From the NCBI GenBank assembly GCA_030765055.1, contig CM060950.1, positions 276,148,975 through 276,212,974 on the forward strand: DNA of 64,000 nucleotides. The letters are read 5' to 3'. Of the stretch, positions 10,040 to 21,232 are shown piece after piece; the first letter of the stretch is position 1; every line of letters begins with the position of its first letter. The notes below the pieces were generated by a model. The model saw only the letters and a program-made list of their open reading frames with translations. It had not been told where the DNA came from and ran no database searches. This stretch comes from Mantis religiosa (taxonomy: Eukaryota; Arthropoda; Insecta; Mantodea; Mantidae). Both the position numbers and the translations under genes were made by a program.

Positions 10040-11698
10040 ACAGATTAATCAACATTCCGCTAACAAAAACAGAATATGAACAGGAGTACGCTCACATACA
10101 CCAGGTTGCCGAACAGAACAACTATAACACAAATTTCATCAAAAAACTGATCTATAGACACAAAAGAAACAAATACTTTAAAGGACATTACTACGTTAAA
10201 AAACTAGAAAACCCAAACACCAGATATGGAAAATTTACATTTCATCCAAAATACTTCAAAAAATTTGAAAAGATATTTAAGAGCTTCAAAATAAAATTAG
10301 CCCCTCAAAACAAACACAACTTCCGCAACTTTTTTTTTTTTTTTTTATTATTTATTTATTTGTGTACTAAGCTATTACAACTGTTGAGCTGATCACCAAT
10401 ATTTGGCCCAGGCCATTAATTGGTGAGCAGCCCATTGAATTACAAAATGTGTCGTACACTACTTACATTTCTATTACTACTACCATTACTACTATTGCTT
10501 ACACACTATTGTTCATTTCCTTTTTTCACAGTCCACTTCCATTTATTTTTCACTTTATCTAAGAACTGACCTACATTCTTGAGATTTTTATCTATAATTT
10601 TACATATATCAGGACTTCGCTTAATTTTTCTCCAGATGTATTCTTTTCGCCAAATCTCTGTTTCCCTGCATTCGAAAAGGATATGTTCCACATCTTCGTT
10701 ACCCCCACACAATGGGCACTTGTCTTTCACAAACCATTCCGCTGCCCTTTTAGCCTCCACACTCCTGCTCTCAGCCATGCTATCCCCTTCCTTTCTTCAT
10801 TAATGGTTTTATCTATATACTGCTCCCTTCCCCAGCCACTTTTTAACTCAACATAATATACCAATGACCTCTTTTCACCTAACTGGCTGAACAGTTTTTG
10901 AATCTCTATATCTTCAAATCTTTTTCTAACACCCTTCCAGAAACCTTTATAATTTCTCTCTCTTTTTCTCCAAATATCCCCTAAGCCATTATTTTCTAAA
11001 TTGTTTCGTAGAGTGCTTGCCCAGCCCGAGCTTTGCAGACTTGCTTCTTGATATTTTAAACATTGTTGCAATAAAAGTCCTTCATCTAAATTCAAGATCC
11101 TATGCCAGTATTTCAAGGCTCTTTCCATTATTAACCCTTTCCTTGTTACTCTCCCCATTTCAATTTGAGCAACTTCGTTTGCTGTTGCCATTGGCAGCCC
11201 CAAAACTTCCTTACAGAACATCCTGTGTATCTGATCCACATCCGCAACTTACTAAACCACCCTCTAAAAAATAGCACACCGAAAACTCAATTATCAGGCA
11301 TTTACCAAATGAGTTGCCAGGATTGTGACAAGATATACAGCGGTAAGATCAAAAGGAATCTAGGAACAAGAATGAAAGAACACTTCAGAAATATTAAATT
11401 CAAACAAATGGACAAGTCGGCCGTATCACATCACTTTTGGTCTGAGAATCACAACATAAAACAAGAAATAGAACTGATCAAACAGGCAAAGAAACCTCTG
11501 GAACTACAGATTTGGGAAAACATATTTATTACGAAAAAACAGGACCTCTTGATGAATTTTGAAATTCCCGCCGTAGATGACGTCATCAAACATACCAGGA
11601 CATTAGATGGCAGCACAACACCAAGCCAGATGCAGACACCGGATGCATCATCAGTCTACCACAGAGCTGACGATAGGGGAGAAGTCCCCAGAAACTAG
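10040..11698 (+). CDS. Penelope RT connector + GIY-YIG, family B (5' truncated, split by LINE)
   Basis: C-terminal half of a PLE protein in two blocks, 10040-10331 and 11251-11698, with no stop in either. The first holds the connector (RLINIPLTKTEYEQEYAH). The second holds the GIY-YIG nuclease: LSGIYQMSCQDCDKIYSGK, RMKEHFRN, HHFWSENHN and WENIFITKKQDLLMNFEIP. The second half of the signature reads YSG instead of YIG. The CxxC and H residues of the PLE zinc motif are kept. The N-terminal half with the RT active site is absent, so it cannot move by itself. The last codons (RADDRGE) overlap the hammerhead core at 11664-11703. Confidence 0.75.
10332..11240 (-). mobile_element. 5'-truncated non-LTR retrotransposon inserted in PLE-B
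   Basis: Minus-strand LINE 3' fragment flanked by the 10-bp duplication TCCGCAACTT (10322-10331 and 11241-11250), with its poly(A) seen as a T-run at 10332-10346. It encodes the region after the RT (FCKEVLGLPMATANEVAQIE) and a C-terminal zinc motif CPLCGGNEDVEHILFEC (about 10670-10725), with one frameshift near 10750. The clade is not assigned. It is young enough that the target duplication is still perfect. Confidence 0.85.
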
Positions 11699-11703
11699 TC
11701 TTC
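11664..11703 (+). ncRNA. Hammerhead ribozyme core, PLE-B1 3' end (intact)
   Basis: GAG, CUGACGA (fits CUGANGA), U, hairpin GGGG/CCCC with a 6-nt loop, GAAA, the self-complementary ACUAGU, cleavage base C, UUC pairing with GAG. CCAC at 11659-11662 can pair with GUGG at 11719-11722 to extend stem I beyond an internal loop. All core bases are present. It is the best single candidate in the window. Confidence 0.8.
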
Positions 11704-13764
11704 ATAAAAAACTTGTAAGTGGAGAAAAGTATATACAAGGTTGACTCACTTGCCTAATTTTAGTAACAATGGCACTCCACTTTCTGAAATACTTCTTTTT
11801 ATTCTATCTATCAGACCATTTAATTGTTTTAATAATTTAACTTCAGGATTTATTTCATGGTTAAATTACCAAAAATGATCTGCTACCACCAATGTATTAG
11901 TCTATGTATACTTAATGCTACGAAAATGTTATTGACTGCCGGTATTTCAAAATTCATTATGCGATGTTTATTTGTTAAAATAAATATTTTTTCCCAAACC
12001 ATTAAATCTATCAGACCATTTAATTGTTTTAATAATTTAACTTCAGGATTTATTTCATGGTTAAATTACCAAAAATGATCTGCTACCACCAATGTATTAG
12101 TCTATTTATACTTAATGCTACGAAAATGTTCTTTCATTCTGGTTTCCAAATTACGTTTTGTCTTTCCAATATAAACTTTATCACAATCTAAACAATTAAA
12201 TTGATAAATACCAGATATTTTATTATTAGGAATTTTATCTTGTTTAGAGAAATGTAGTAAATTTTTAATACTATATTTATTTTGAGGAACTAAAGTTATA
12301 CCAAACTCTTTAAAAAATGTTTGAAAATGTTTATTAACCTAAGGATGGTAAGTAAATTATTTTAAATTATAATCGTCTTCTATTTTTTAAGGCTATAAAT
12401 ATGATTAACAGTTTTTTTATATTTAAATTTTTCAATTTTTTTATGTATAATGTCTTCATTAAAACCATTAATTAAAGCAGTATTAATAATATGTTCATAT
12501 TCTCTATTAAATTCCTCTTTATTCAGGGGCATATTTAACCTATAAATCAAACTATTAAAAATGGGTTAAAACTTATTTTTATGTAATTATCGATATGAGT
12601 ACACCTTCTATAAATATCAAAGTTTAATTTATTATTATTTCTTATTATTTTTAGATCTAGAAAAGGAAGGAATCCGTTAATTTCCATCTCTAATGTGAAT
12701 TTTATAGCTTTATCTTGTAAATTTAATAATTTTAAAGCATCATTTATGTGTTTATCAGGAACAATAGCAAAAATATCAACAACATATCTATACCAGGCTT
12801 AAAAAGTTAAAGGGAATGCTTTAGTGACTTGCATTTTGAAAAAACTCATAAAAATATCAGCAAGAAGAGGTTAAAGAGGATTACCCATTGCTAAGCCAGA
12901 AGTTTATTGAAAAAATTCAACATTAAAAGTGAAAAAATATTGATCTAAACAAAAGTTAATAATAAATGTAATAAATACGACTCATCTATAATTTAATAAA
13001 AGTTAGTAAATTTAACAAAATCAGCTATTAAGTTCTTATGTAAATTTATTGAATTCAACCACTTTTTTAAATAAATCAAAAGTTTTTCTCCAGGAATACT
13101 AGGAAATAAGGCAGTTACAACAAAAGAAACAAGTTTATCAGTTTTAGATAATATAACACTGTCAATCTTTTTTACTAATTCAAAAGAATTTTTAATACTT
13201 GAACTCTCAAATTTATTAAAATGACTAAATTTGTTATCTAACCATTTAGTTAAATTGTTAGTTGGTGAATTTATACAATTTACAATAAGTCTCATTTTAT
13301 TTCCAGGTTTATGAATTTTAGGAATAGCATAAATTCTAGGTAAAACAGGATTACTATATTTTACAAAATATTTTTCTTTATTTGATATAATTTTCACTTC
13401 ATTAAGCATTTTATTAAAATTGTAAATACAAGATTTTAAAGGATCTTAAGTTCTATGAAATCTTCACCTTAAAAGTTCTACTCTATTAATGTAATCAGAT
13501 TTATCTAAAATTACAATCCTATTACCCTTATCTGCTTTAGTGAAAATTAAATCTTTTTCATTTAATGATTTAATTATCTCTTTATTATTATTATTATTAT
13601 TTCTCTAAGGGTGGTTTTGTAATATTTTGCAACATCTCAATTTAATCAACAATTTATTATTTTCACTTAAATCTTGACTAACAATTCCTATATCCGCAGT
13701 ATAATCATCTATATTGTTTGAAAAATCTACACATTTTTAAACCTTGATTTAAAAAATTTAACTC

Positions 13765-13963
13765 TTTTTCATTGAGGTGTAGCTGGCGATATCTTGTCAT
13801 GGGGTCTCCTCTGGTGATGGTTCGAGGAACTTGCAGAACAAATCTTACTAAGGATGTTGAAATTGAATACCTTGTTCCTATTTTTTGAAATTAAAATTTG
13901 TTCCCATGTGGACAGTTCTTGTTTTCCTGATGTATGTTTTAGTAGTTTTGGTTCTGGATTTAT

Positions 13964-14004
<41 letters not shown>

Positions 14005-14765
14005 CAAAAATGTGTGGCAACTGTTGATTTTTCTAATTTCTTGTATTTTATGTTCCGAAAGTGTTCCTTTGATCTTGTTTCTAAATTATTTTTTTTGTTT
14101 TTTCCAATATAAATTTGACTACAGTCACAGCATTCAATTTTATATATACCTGATTTTTTGTTATATGGAATGGCATCTTTGATGGTTGAGCATCTTAGGT
14201 TTCTTAAGGAGTAATGGTTGACTGGTGCTAGTTGAATGTTTTGGTTTTTGAAGACTTTTTGGAATTTATCAAAGGCCCATGGCTGATAAGTGAATTTTTT
14301 GAAGATCAATTTAGTTTCTGTAGCTGAGAGGGTTGTGGTTTCCTTTAGCAGCTTCTTTGCTAAATTCACTTTTTTGTCTACTAATGATTTGGGGAAGTCA
14401 TATTTTGTGCTATTTCAATAATTTTGTTGTTTTCTGTTTTGTATTCTTCTGCTGTGAGAGGGATGTTGACCAGTCTGTGTGTTAAACTATTGAAGATTGC
14501 TTTTTTGTGGGATCTTGGGTTGTAGCCATTAGCTTTTATGTAGCTATCTGTCTGTGTTGGTTTTCTGTAAATGCCAAAGTTTATTATGTTTTTATTTCTG
14601 AATATTTTTAGATCCAAAAATGGTAAATACTCATTTTTTTCTATTTCTACAGTGAGCTTGATGCTTTTTTCTTGTGTATTTAAAAGTATTAGTGCATCAC
14701 TAATAGGTTTTTTTGGTACTATTGCAAAGATGTCGTCTACGTATATTATTTTTACATAATCTTTA
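13765..14765 (-). mobile_element. Penelope-like element, family E, 5'-truncated, inserted in PLE-C
   Basis: Minus-strand copy joined within the PLE-C frame at about 14765. It starts at the RT catalytic box (IYVDDIFAIVPKK, about 14710-14750), continues through the connector (LPFLDLKIFRN, GIYRKPTQTDSYIKANGYN) and reaches the GIY-YIG zone at about 14040-14175 (SGIYKIECCDCSQIYIGK, SKEHFRNIKYKK). The tail then holds a long A-run (T-run 13966-14004). The frame shifts near 14375. The family differs in sequence from A, B and C. I could not define a target duplication. Confidence 0.65.
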
Positions 14766-15089
14766 CTATTTTTAATAACAGGGTTTAATTTATGTTGTTT
14801 CAAATGTAAGTTATTTAATTTGTTTTTTAATTTAGACATTTTATTCTTCATATTTAAATTAAGAATATGAAGTAATTTGGATTCTAATTTAAGCCAAAAT
14901 GAATTACCTAAAATCTTTGTGAATTTAAGATGTAAATTACTATATGCACACGATAAGTTGAGCATAGGATTTACGGTGTGGTGCAGGCAGAGGGGAAGAA
15001 GTGAGAGCTAACACTCTTTTGTTTCTGCAGTGTGGTCAATCTTGAAAAACACAGTTCAGAAAAACAGCGTGTAAGATAAGCAAAGATAG

Positions 15090-15529
15090 TGTGACTTTGT
15101 GGGTTCATAGAATTAAGAGTCCAATTCGCAGAAATTCAAAATGTTCTTTATTTCCATAGAAATACACTTTGGTCAACCCTTACAGTAGCTGAATTACATC
15201 ACATACAATTACGATATTCCAATTCATCTGCCACACCCGCAAACAAAGAGTTCACTTTCAAAATACAGCTGCACCATTATCAAGTTCCATTTTGACTCTC
15301 CTTTATGACTAACCACAGCTTCCTTTATACAACCATTCATGATTCCAGACGGTTGTGGAATGTTATTTATCAATCAAGATGTTGCTAGAAGTTTCCAGTT
15401 ATCTATCTTTATCTGTTTCGGCAAGCCCTGTTTTCTTCGCGCTGCATTATCTGTCCTTTATCTCCATGCTACACTATCTGCCCCTTTGTGTGCGTCAGGT
15501 TGTGCTATCGTAATAATGAATGCACGACA
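15090..15529 (-). repeat. Solo LTR of a Ty3/gypsy element
   Basis: Begins TGTGACTTTGTGGGTTCATAG and, on the minus strand, ends like the U5 of gypsy-1 (AATAAAGAACAT, CGAACCCACAAAGTCACA with small changes). The flanks are ATAG (15086-15089) and ATAT (15530-15533), a 3-of-4 match to a 4-bp duplication, so the right edge is tentative. No internal gypsy sequence adjoins it, so it is a solo LTR left by recombination. Confidence 0.65.
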
Positions 15530-16302
15530 ATATGCTCCGCAAGTGTGAGATATGTGGACAAACGGTAAATTGAACTCGATCTGATAATCTGTATGTTTAT
15601 ATATTTACTATTTATGAAACACATAAAAATAGAAACCAAATATTATGACAGCTATAAACACTCACTCATTCGTTTTGTGGTTCTTCGATTTCTGAATCCA
15701 CTGCATCAGTTTCATCGCTAGTATCCTCTGATCTGTTGATGATAATTTCATCAATTGCATTTTCTATTACACCATCATTTCTCCAATATTTCATTTCCAG
15801 CTCTTGGACCTGCTTGCAGAATCCTTCCCAATCCATCACAGTTATAGAAGAGAATGCTTCTATAGTAAGTTTCTGCAGATTTGTGGCTGACATATCACCA
15901 GTAGCGTTGCATTCTCTGAAAACATTCTTTATTTTTGCCCATGCCAGTTCAATTGCATTCAGATCACAGTTATATGGAGGTAGAGCCATAACATCCACAA
16001 CATAGGTCTTGCCCCTAGGTTTGTTGGCCTCAATTAAACTGTAGAGTGTAGTTTTCGTCATTTCATAATTACAAGCAATACCCTTTCTTTCCAACCAACA
16101 TATCATTGTTGCTTTCATGTTGTATTTTGTTGGAGTTTTGTCAAACTGTCGAGAGTGATATGGTGCATTATCAGTGGCCAAAACTGAGACAGTGGAAGGT
16201 TAGGAAGAACCTGTGAGCTAAACCATTTTTCAAAATTATGTGAATTCATTTTTCTGTGATAATCCCCTTGTTTGGACATGGCCCCAAATATTAATTGCAC
16301 CT

Positions 16303-16471
16303 AAAATTAGGCAAGTGAGTCAACCTTGTATATACTTTTCTCCACTTACAAGTTTTTTATGAAGACTAGTTTCTGGGGACTTCTCCCCTTCTGTGGTTGA
16401 GTCAACCACTCACTTGCCTAATTTTAGTAACAATGGCACTCCACTTTCTGAAATACTTCTTTTTATTCTAT
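16303..16471. mobile_element. Penelope mini-foldback B2 (family B)
   Basis: A 169-bp insertion in the transposase gene, flanked by a 15-bp duplication ATATTAATTGCACCT (16288-16302 and 16472-16486). The left part is a minus-strand PLE-B 3' end, the right part a short plus-strand end with the longer tail (same 47-bp tail as B1). The hammerhead at 16361-16397 has lost the CUGACGA box. Taking it out restores continuity of the host transposase at the EVQLI codons. Confidence 0.85.
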
Positions 16472-17060
16472 ATATTAATTGCACCTCTTTAATAAATCCT
16501 CTTCTGGATGCAACACTGGCAGCAATTAGTCTTTTAGAGGTACTTCCCCAAGCAGTGACACCCAAAACGTCTTTTTCCTTTTGCCAACATTTCCCAGCCA
16601 TTATATTATTGTCTATCCAATATTCGTCCAAATAAAATACTTCGCTGTTCGTTTCTCTTACGTTCTTTATCCGTATGAGGAAACAGGCACGACAGTCAAT
16701 GATGTCTGCTCTCTCCGTCAATAATACATGTTTATTTTGTACTTCCATACAAAGCCCATCGATTTTAAAACTTTATGATTCCAAGAACTGGAATTAACTT
16801 ATTTATTGTAGGAACCACTTTCTGCACTTTGTAGAAATCCTGCATTGTATCTCAGATGACTCGCTTGTCAAATTCATCAATCTGCAGTTTTCCTCGAACC
16901 CTGGTCCTAAAGAAAAGAGGAAAAAATACTGGTATGCTTTGGTAATGGAGGGAAATAGAAAACGATGTAATACGAAGGGTTCAGAGCAACAGAAAAAAAA
17001 AGATAAAAGAGCAAGATATAAGGAAAAGGAGGAAGGCAAAAAGGAAAGGATTGAAGGGAA

Positions 17061-17062
17061 AA

Positions 17063-17110
<48 letters not shown>
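17061..17110. repeat. (GAAA)n microsatellite
   Basis: About a dozen GAAA units within purine-rich DNA. The Lys/Arg- or Phe/Leu/Ser-rich ORFs through it are simple-repeat artefacts. Confidence 0.9.
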
Positions 17111-17649
17111 CATCACTGTTAGTTATTACCATACACAAATCACAGCCTTACCTGCTTTTTCCTGGCATTTTAGGAGATTCATTGCAATGAGATGCACAAA
17201 ATGATTTAATACGCCTGACAGTGGCTGACGCTTTTTCCTGTGTAAGCAGCAGCTCGTTCTATGGATTTGTTTAGTGGGAACATTAGCTGGTTGTTATTCT
17301 TTTCTGTATCAGAACTTTCTGCAACTATAACTATTATTTTGCAGCCATCACTATGCACGATTGTACGTGCGTGTTTCTGAGTTGGAGTTGCTTGGAAGGT
17401 ACATATGATTAGGTTGAGTGTCCTCAGCCATAATTACAAACTGGTTAAGCTATAGTAATTAACCTCAAACTTGCACAAAACAAATGCACACAGAAAACAA
17501 AGAGCGGGGTAAAAGCTTAGCATATTAGCCACTAGATGTCAGAGTGTACTAGTGTAGTGTACTAGTATAGCACATTTCATGTTTCCAAGTTGTCATCTGT
17601 GTTTATGGAGTTAGGCGAAACCTACCGATTGAGGACTTGGGAGCCAAAT

Positions 17650-18165
17650 GCTCAACTTATTGTGCGCATATAGTATATAATTTAATTTCAATATTTTTTA
17701 TAAGTTTTTTCGAAATGCAAGTCACTAAAGCATTCTCTTTAATTTTTAAAGCCTGGTATAGATATGTTGATGATATTTTTGCTATTATTTCTGATAAACA
17801 CATAAATGATGCTTTAAAATTATTAAATTTACAAGATAAAGCTATAAAATGCACAATAGAGACTGAAATTAATGGATTTCTTCCTTTTCTAGATTTAAAG
17901 ATAATAAGAAATAATAACAATAAATTAAACTTTGGTATTTATAGGAAGTCTACTCATAAATCCTTTCATTGAAAACAGTGTTGTTGTATAAATTAAATTT
18001 ATTGGGAGTCAATTAATGACATTAATGATAAACGTCATTAATCGACTCCCAATAAATTTAAGTCTACTCATGTCGATAATTACATAAAACATAAAATTTT
18101 TAACCTTTTTTCACATATATTTGCTGTTTTTAATAGTTTGGTTTATAGGTTAATAAATATACCCG
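17650..18165 (+). mobile_element. Penelope-like element, family C, plus arm (internally deleted)
   Basis: Begins with the same N-terminal codons as the minus arm (ATGCTCAACTTATTGTGCGC, compare 14946-14965 reversed). It then jumps to the RT core: FFEMQVTKAFSLIFKAWYRY with VDDIFAII (about 17713-17790), LPFLDLKIIRNN (about 17883) and NFGIYRKSTHK (about 17930). It is interrupted by a mini-foldback at 17958-18059 and truncated at about 18165. It faces away from the minus arm at 9722-14965, so the two form a head-to-head pair around a 2.7-kb centre. Confidence 0.7.
17958..18059. mobile_element. Penelope mini-foldback (102 bp), family D-like ends
   Basis: A palindrome ending in AAATTTATTGGGAGTCAATT / ACTCCCAATAAATTT, flanked by the 12-bp duplication AAGTCTACTCAT (17946-17957 and 18060-18071). 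Its ends resemble those of D1/D2 (GGGAGTCGATTAATGACA), but the hammerhead part is missing. Confidence 0.8.
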
Positions 18166-18388
18166 ATGTTTTCTCTCCTGCAGTCATAATTGGATTGTTG
18201 TCCATACTCATTTCTCTCCAGTGTTTTCTCTGAAAATCTTGCAAGAACCAAAAGAACATTCTGCTGTGTGATTCATGGAATACTCGTTTTGAATACTAAA
18301 TTAACACATGAATCAATTAACAGAAATGATTGAAGGGGTGAGGGGGGGGGGGGGGAGGAACTCTCTGTAGTCAGTTTGTAACACTCTG

Positions 18389-18475
18389 TAAGTTACATTT
18401 TTATTTTTTGAGAACTAATTTTGGAAGTAACAGTTTCCAAAATTACTGCCTCGAAAAATAAAATTGTAAGTAATA
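18389..18475. mobile_element. Penelope mini-foldback, family F-like
   Basis: Imperfect palindrome (TTACATTTTTATTTTTTGAG ... CTCGAAAAATAAAATTGTAA) whose arms match the outer end of the family F fragment at 1948-2000. There is no ORF and I saw no clear target duplication. Confidence 0.5.
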
Positions 18476-18599
18476 GTGTTATAAACCAAATAGTTTTTTT
18501 GAATTAATTTGGATGTCACTGTTACTAAATTCCTTCAAACGCGCATAACAGCAATGATGTTAGAAGAGTTAATGATACCAACAATAACAGAAAATTACA

Positions 18600-19230
18600 T
18601 CTACCCTCTGGAGATTTTCATTTCTTTCAACAGTGCAAGATGTATGCAAGGAGAATTATGGATCATGTTTAAATTTAAACAAAAATTAGTATCATCAAAA
18701 TGCATTCCATTACATTTTATAATCACAAGTATTATTTGTGTAAGAGTATTTATGAGAGGAACCAAGAGCGATAGTTTCAAATCTAGTTTACCCAGTAAGC
18801 ACTCCATTTGATTCTCACTTTTCTTACTTGCTTGCTTCTGAATACAATTTTTCACCAAATGGCTGAGATGGTCCTGGGAACAAAGGAAATTGGGTTTCGG
18901 AAGCCACATTAATTCTAGGTGGTGGAGCCCCAGCTATTCTTTCGGTGTTCTTTCTTAGGAAAGTGGATGTTGAATTTTGAAGCTTCATGTGCATTGGACA
19001 TCTCTTATTGCTCTTTACAGTTTACACACATTGGAGGCACATTGTTGGGTTTCTTACATTCTGCAGTAGCATGTGCACCATCACATTTTACACAGCAAGC
19101 GCTTTTATGACAGTCTTTACTGTGCCCATATTCTTGGCACCTGTAGCACTGGATATGATGCTTTGGTTTAGGAGATTCTACTTTTATGACTGCATGGTAC
19201 AATCTAGTTAAATCACACATGCTTCAAGTG
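18600..19230 (-). pseudogene. Jockey-type LINE ORF1 relic with CCHC knuckles
   Basis: Minus strand: LTRLYHAVIKVESPKPKHHI followed by CYRCQEYGHSKDCHKSACC, then CVKCDGAHATAEC and CVNCKE. This is the array of zinc knuckles of the nucleic-acid-binding ORF1 of jockey/X-type non-LTR elements. The first knuckle appears to have lost one residue (CYRCQEYGHSKDC is one short of CX2CX4HX4C). Downstream (18600-18909) the frame continues with no recognisable domain. The ORF2 enzyme is absent. Confidence 0.65.
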
Positions 19231-19870
19231 TGTAACATTACTCTTGCTCACAACTATAAGTACCATATTGTATTTGGATACACTAAAGTTTATCAACAAT
19301 TTAAAAAAGTGCATTCCTTAATTCACAATCAGTTTTCTGCTCCTGTCTGTCGACAATGCTGCGGTATGTTGGCAGTGATCTAGGTATTCAGTTGCCATGC
19401 GTCTCTCCAATTTCAAGAAAGTTACTGAAGTTGCATTTGATGAATTGCACTTGGAGTGTCCTACAGGGTAGCTGTGGAGCTTTTCTTGTCTTGTATGCGT
19501 ATTATAACATGCTCTTTTGTTTCCATCACTTTGTGGAAGATGACAAACTAATTGCTTGTATGTACCACACAATTTGTTGCAGAGTGCAATGTCTTTGCAG
19601 TCTTCTTCAGTGCTTTAAGTTTGTGCACTTAAATGATTGAAGTTAAAAAAGAAAGTTCATTTCAAATTGAGATGCTCACCGTGATATTTCTAATGTTTTT
19701 CATATTTCTTCTTGTGGTTTTTTCCATGTTTTTCTTTCTGGATTGTTTCCTCTCCATGTTTCTTTTTCCTTCATGTATTAACTTATAACTTAAATTTTGC
19801 ACTAATTTTCCCGCCTGATCATCTTCTGTTCCTCCTTGTTCATCTCTTTCCATTATATATCATTACTTTC
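19231..19870. other. No recognisable feature
   Basis: Short ORFs on both strands show no family resemblance. It may be further LINE relic, given the jockey ORF1 next to it. Confidence 0.4.
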
Positions 19871-20014
19871 CACAAAAGTGAATTGAGAAGATATTGACAC
19901 ACTGCTTCACTCACACTATTTTTTACAGGATATGTTTCAAGAGCTGTGTTTCATGTCCTGTGAAAAAACAGTGTGAGTGAAGTAGTGTCAATATCTTCTC
20001 AATTCACTTTTGTG
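19871..20014. mobile_element. Penelope-type mini-foldback, family H
   Basis: Arms of about 65 bp (19871-19938 and 19950-20014) pair with few mismatches. Near the centre the minus strand of the left arm reads TTGAAACATATCCTGT, resembling the GAAACAUGUCC part of PLE hammerheads. No ORF and no certain target duplication. Confidence 0.5.
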
Positions 20015-21232
20015 CTAAGTTGTGCTTCACTGTCTCTACGCTTCTTTCAATTTTATACTTTGAATCATTACTTTTGTTCCTTTTTATTGAGTTCATTGCT
20101 TATAACGCCAGGCAATGGTGTGTTGACATGATATGTTGTCCTTTAGCTTGAAAAGTATTATCTGTGGCAAAGAAAATTAAATTAGATGCCTTTGGTGGAT
20201 AGTTTGCTAGTCTCTAAATTGAGAGGTCTCAAATTTTATTCTGTACTGGAGAGTGCAATACCTCTTTGGTTAGGGTTATTCCTTGATCTCTAGAGATTAC
20301 AGAGTAATGAAAGGGAGACAGGCAGAGGGAAAAGGAGATTCAAAGTTAGAAACTAAAATGTATAAAACCCAATCACAGTGGATTGTTTTATAAGCGATTG
20401 ATATAATGATAGACATTATGGGTGCATGTAAATGGTTTAGAAATTTAGTAAATATCATATATATTATTATAAACCTCCATCTTTTCTTATTTTTATTATT
20501 TGTCTGTGTTTCTCCTTGTCATATTTTCCTTTGCTTTTCCAGTTAAGGTTTTCTCTTAAGAGAGCATGGTGCTAATGTCATGGGTGTATATTATACTGCT
20601 TTTAACTGGGCAAAAGCTACCAGATAGAAACCAGACAGTCTTTTACAGTTGCAGGCAATTAAGGTGTGTCCAGTCTGTGATGAAGATATTACTTTGTGTT
20701 GGGATGCCAATTTGATGTAGATTTTTTTGTATTTTGTGGCTTTTTATTTCCCTCTCCATGACGTAGCTGCAGTCAGTGAGCATTGACGATTAGTTCACAA
20801 GTTGAGATCTTGGATTGACTAATATATATTACCTTTATTTGTGAAATAACACTTCCTGTATTATTAAAGACTGCACTTTGTTTTAAAGACAGCTTAAGTT
20901 TGTTTAACATACTATTACATATATATTATTTACAAGAATTCTTCTGTCAGTGAATTTTTTCTTCTCTCTTGTTGCAGAATTCCCCCCCCCCCCCATCGCC
21001 ATGGATACATGATTTTTCACAGTTGCCTACTATAGCGTTTGTATGATCTGTTCCATTTTCTTCACTGCACATCTCTTTTGTTTTATCACATTAATATTTC
21101 AATAAATAACTATTATAACATTCCTAAGATTTAACTAAAATTTAAAAATCTATAAACAACTTTTGCTGGGGTTTGTAATTAAATAACTATTTTATCTGTA
21201 TAGTTTACTCTCCAGTTAATGCTTCACAGAGC

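Larger units (their letters stand above)
9963..11809. mobile_element. Penelope-like element B1 (family B), asymmetric inverted dimer
   Basis: Insertion flanked by ATCAGACCA at 9954-9962 and 11810-11818. The second tandem copy of the host sequence still has the uninterrupted site at 12010-12018, which confirms the 9-bp duplication. The left end (9963 to about 10025) is a short minus-strand copy of the 3' terminus. The rest is a plus-strand copy starting inside the RT connector (about 10035). Both outward ends begin with the AATTAGG(G)CAAGTGAGTCAA motif. The right end extends about 47 bp further than the left. A LINE fragment sits inside at 10332-11240. Confidence 0.85.
9722..14965 (-). mobile_element. 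Penelope-like element, family C, minus arm (heavily interrupted)
   Basis: Minus-strand PLE in pieces: N-terminal region 14766-14965, then 13764 down to about 12600 with RT motifs (IPKIHKPGNKMRLIVN at 13270-13335; the YVDDI-like box near 12770-12800 is broken), the GIY-YIG zone at about 12100-12235 (SGIYQFNCLDCDKVYIGK), and the 3' end at 9722-9962. It is interrupted by PLE-B (9963-11809) and PLE-E (about 13765-14765). A 200-bp stretch of its 3' region is tandemly duplicated: 9873-9962 plus 11819-11930, and again at 11931-12130. Many stops are present. A matching plus-strand arm lies at 17650-18165, so this too was an inverted pair. Confidence 0.7.
15666..17435 (-). pseudogene. IS630/Tc1-like transposase (DDE_3 type), dead
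   Basis: Minus-strand cut-and-paste transposase. From its start (near 17435) there is a helix-turn-helix-like part (SIERAAAYTGKSVS, about 17220-17265), a degraded middle interrupted by a (GAAA)n tract, a first catalytic Asp in VFYLDEYWIDNN (about 16600-16640), then EVQLIFGAMSKQGDYHRKMN. The second Asp is in MATDNAPYHS (about 16152-16181), and the Glu is in NAIELAWAKIKN (about 15935-15960). The acidic tail (SEDTSDETDAVDSEIEEPQ) ends at 15666. Seventy-three residues lie between the second Asp and the Glu. A PLE-B mini-foldback interrupts it at 16303-16471, and frameshifts near 16180 and upstream kill it. I did not find terminal inverted repeats. Confidence 0.75.

Noticed and set aside
13765..13860. 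Hammerhead at the end of PLE family E
   Set aside because: I could not find a CUGANGA box followed by a stem and GAAA in the right spacing.
16803..17190. Phe/Leu/Ser-rich and Lys/Arg-rich ORFs
   Set aside because: Translations of the (GAAA)n tract, not genes.
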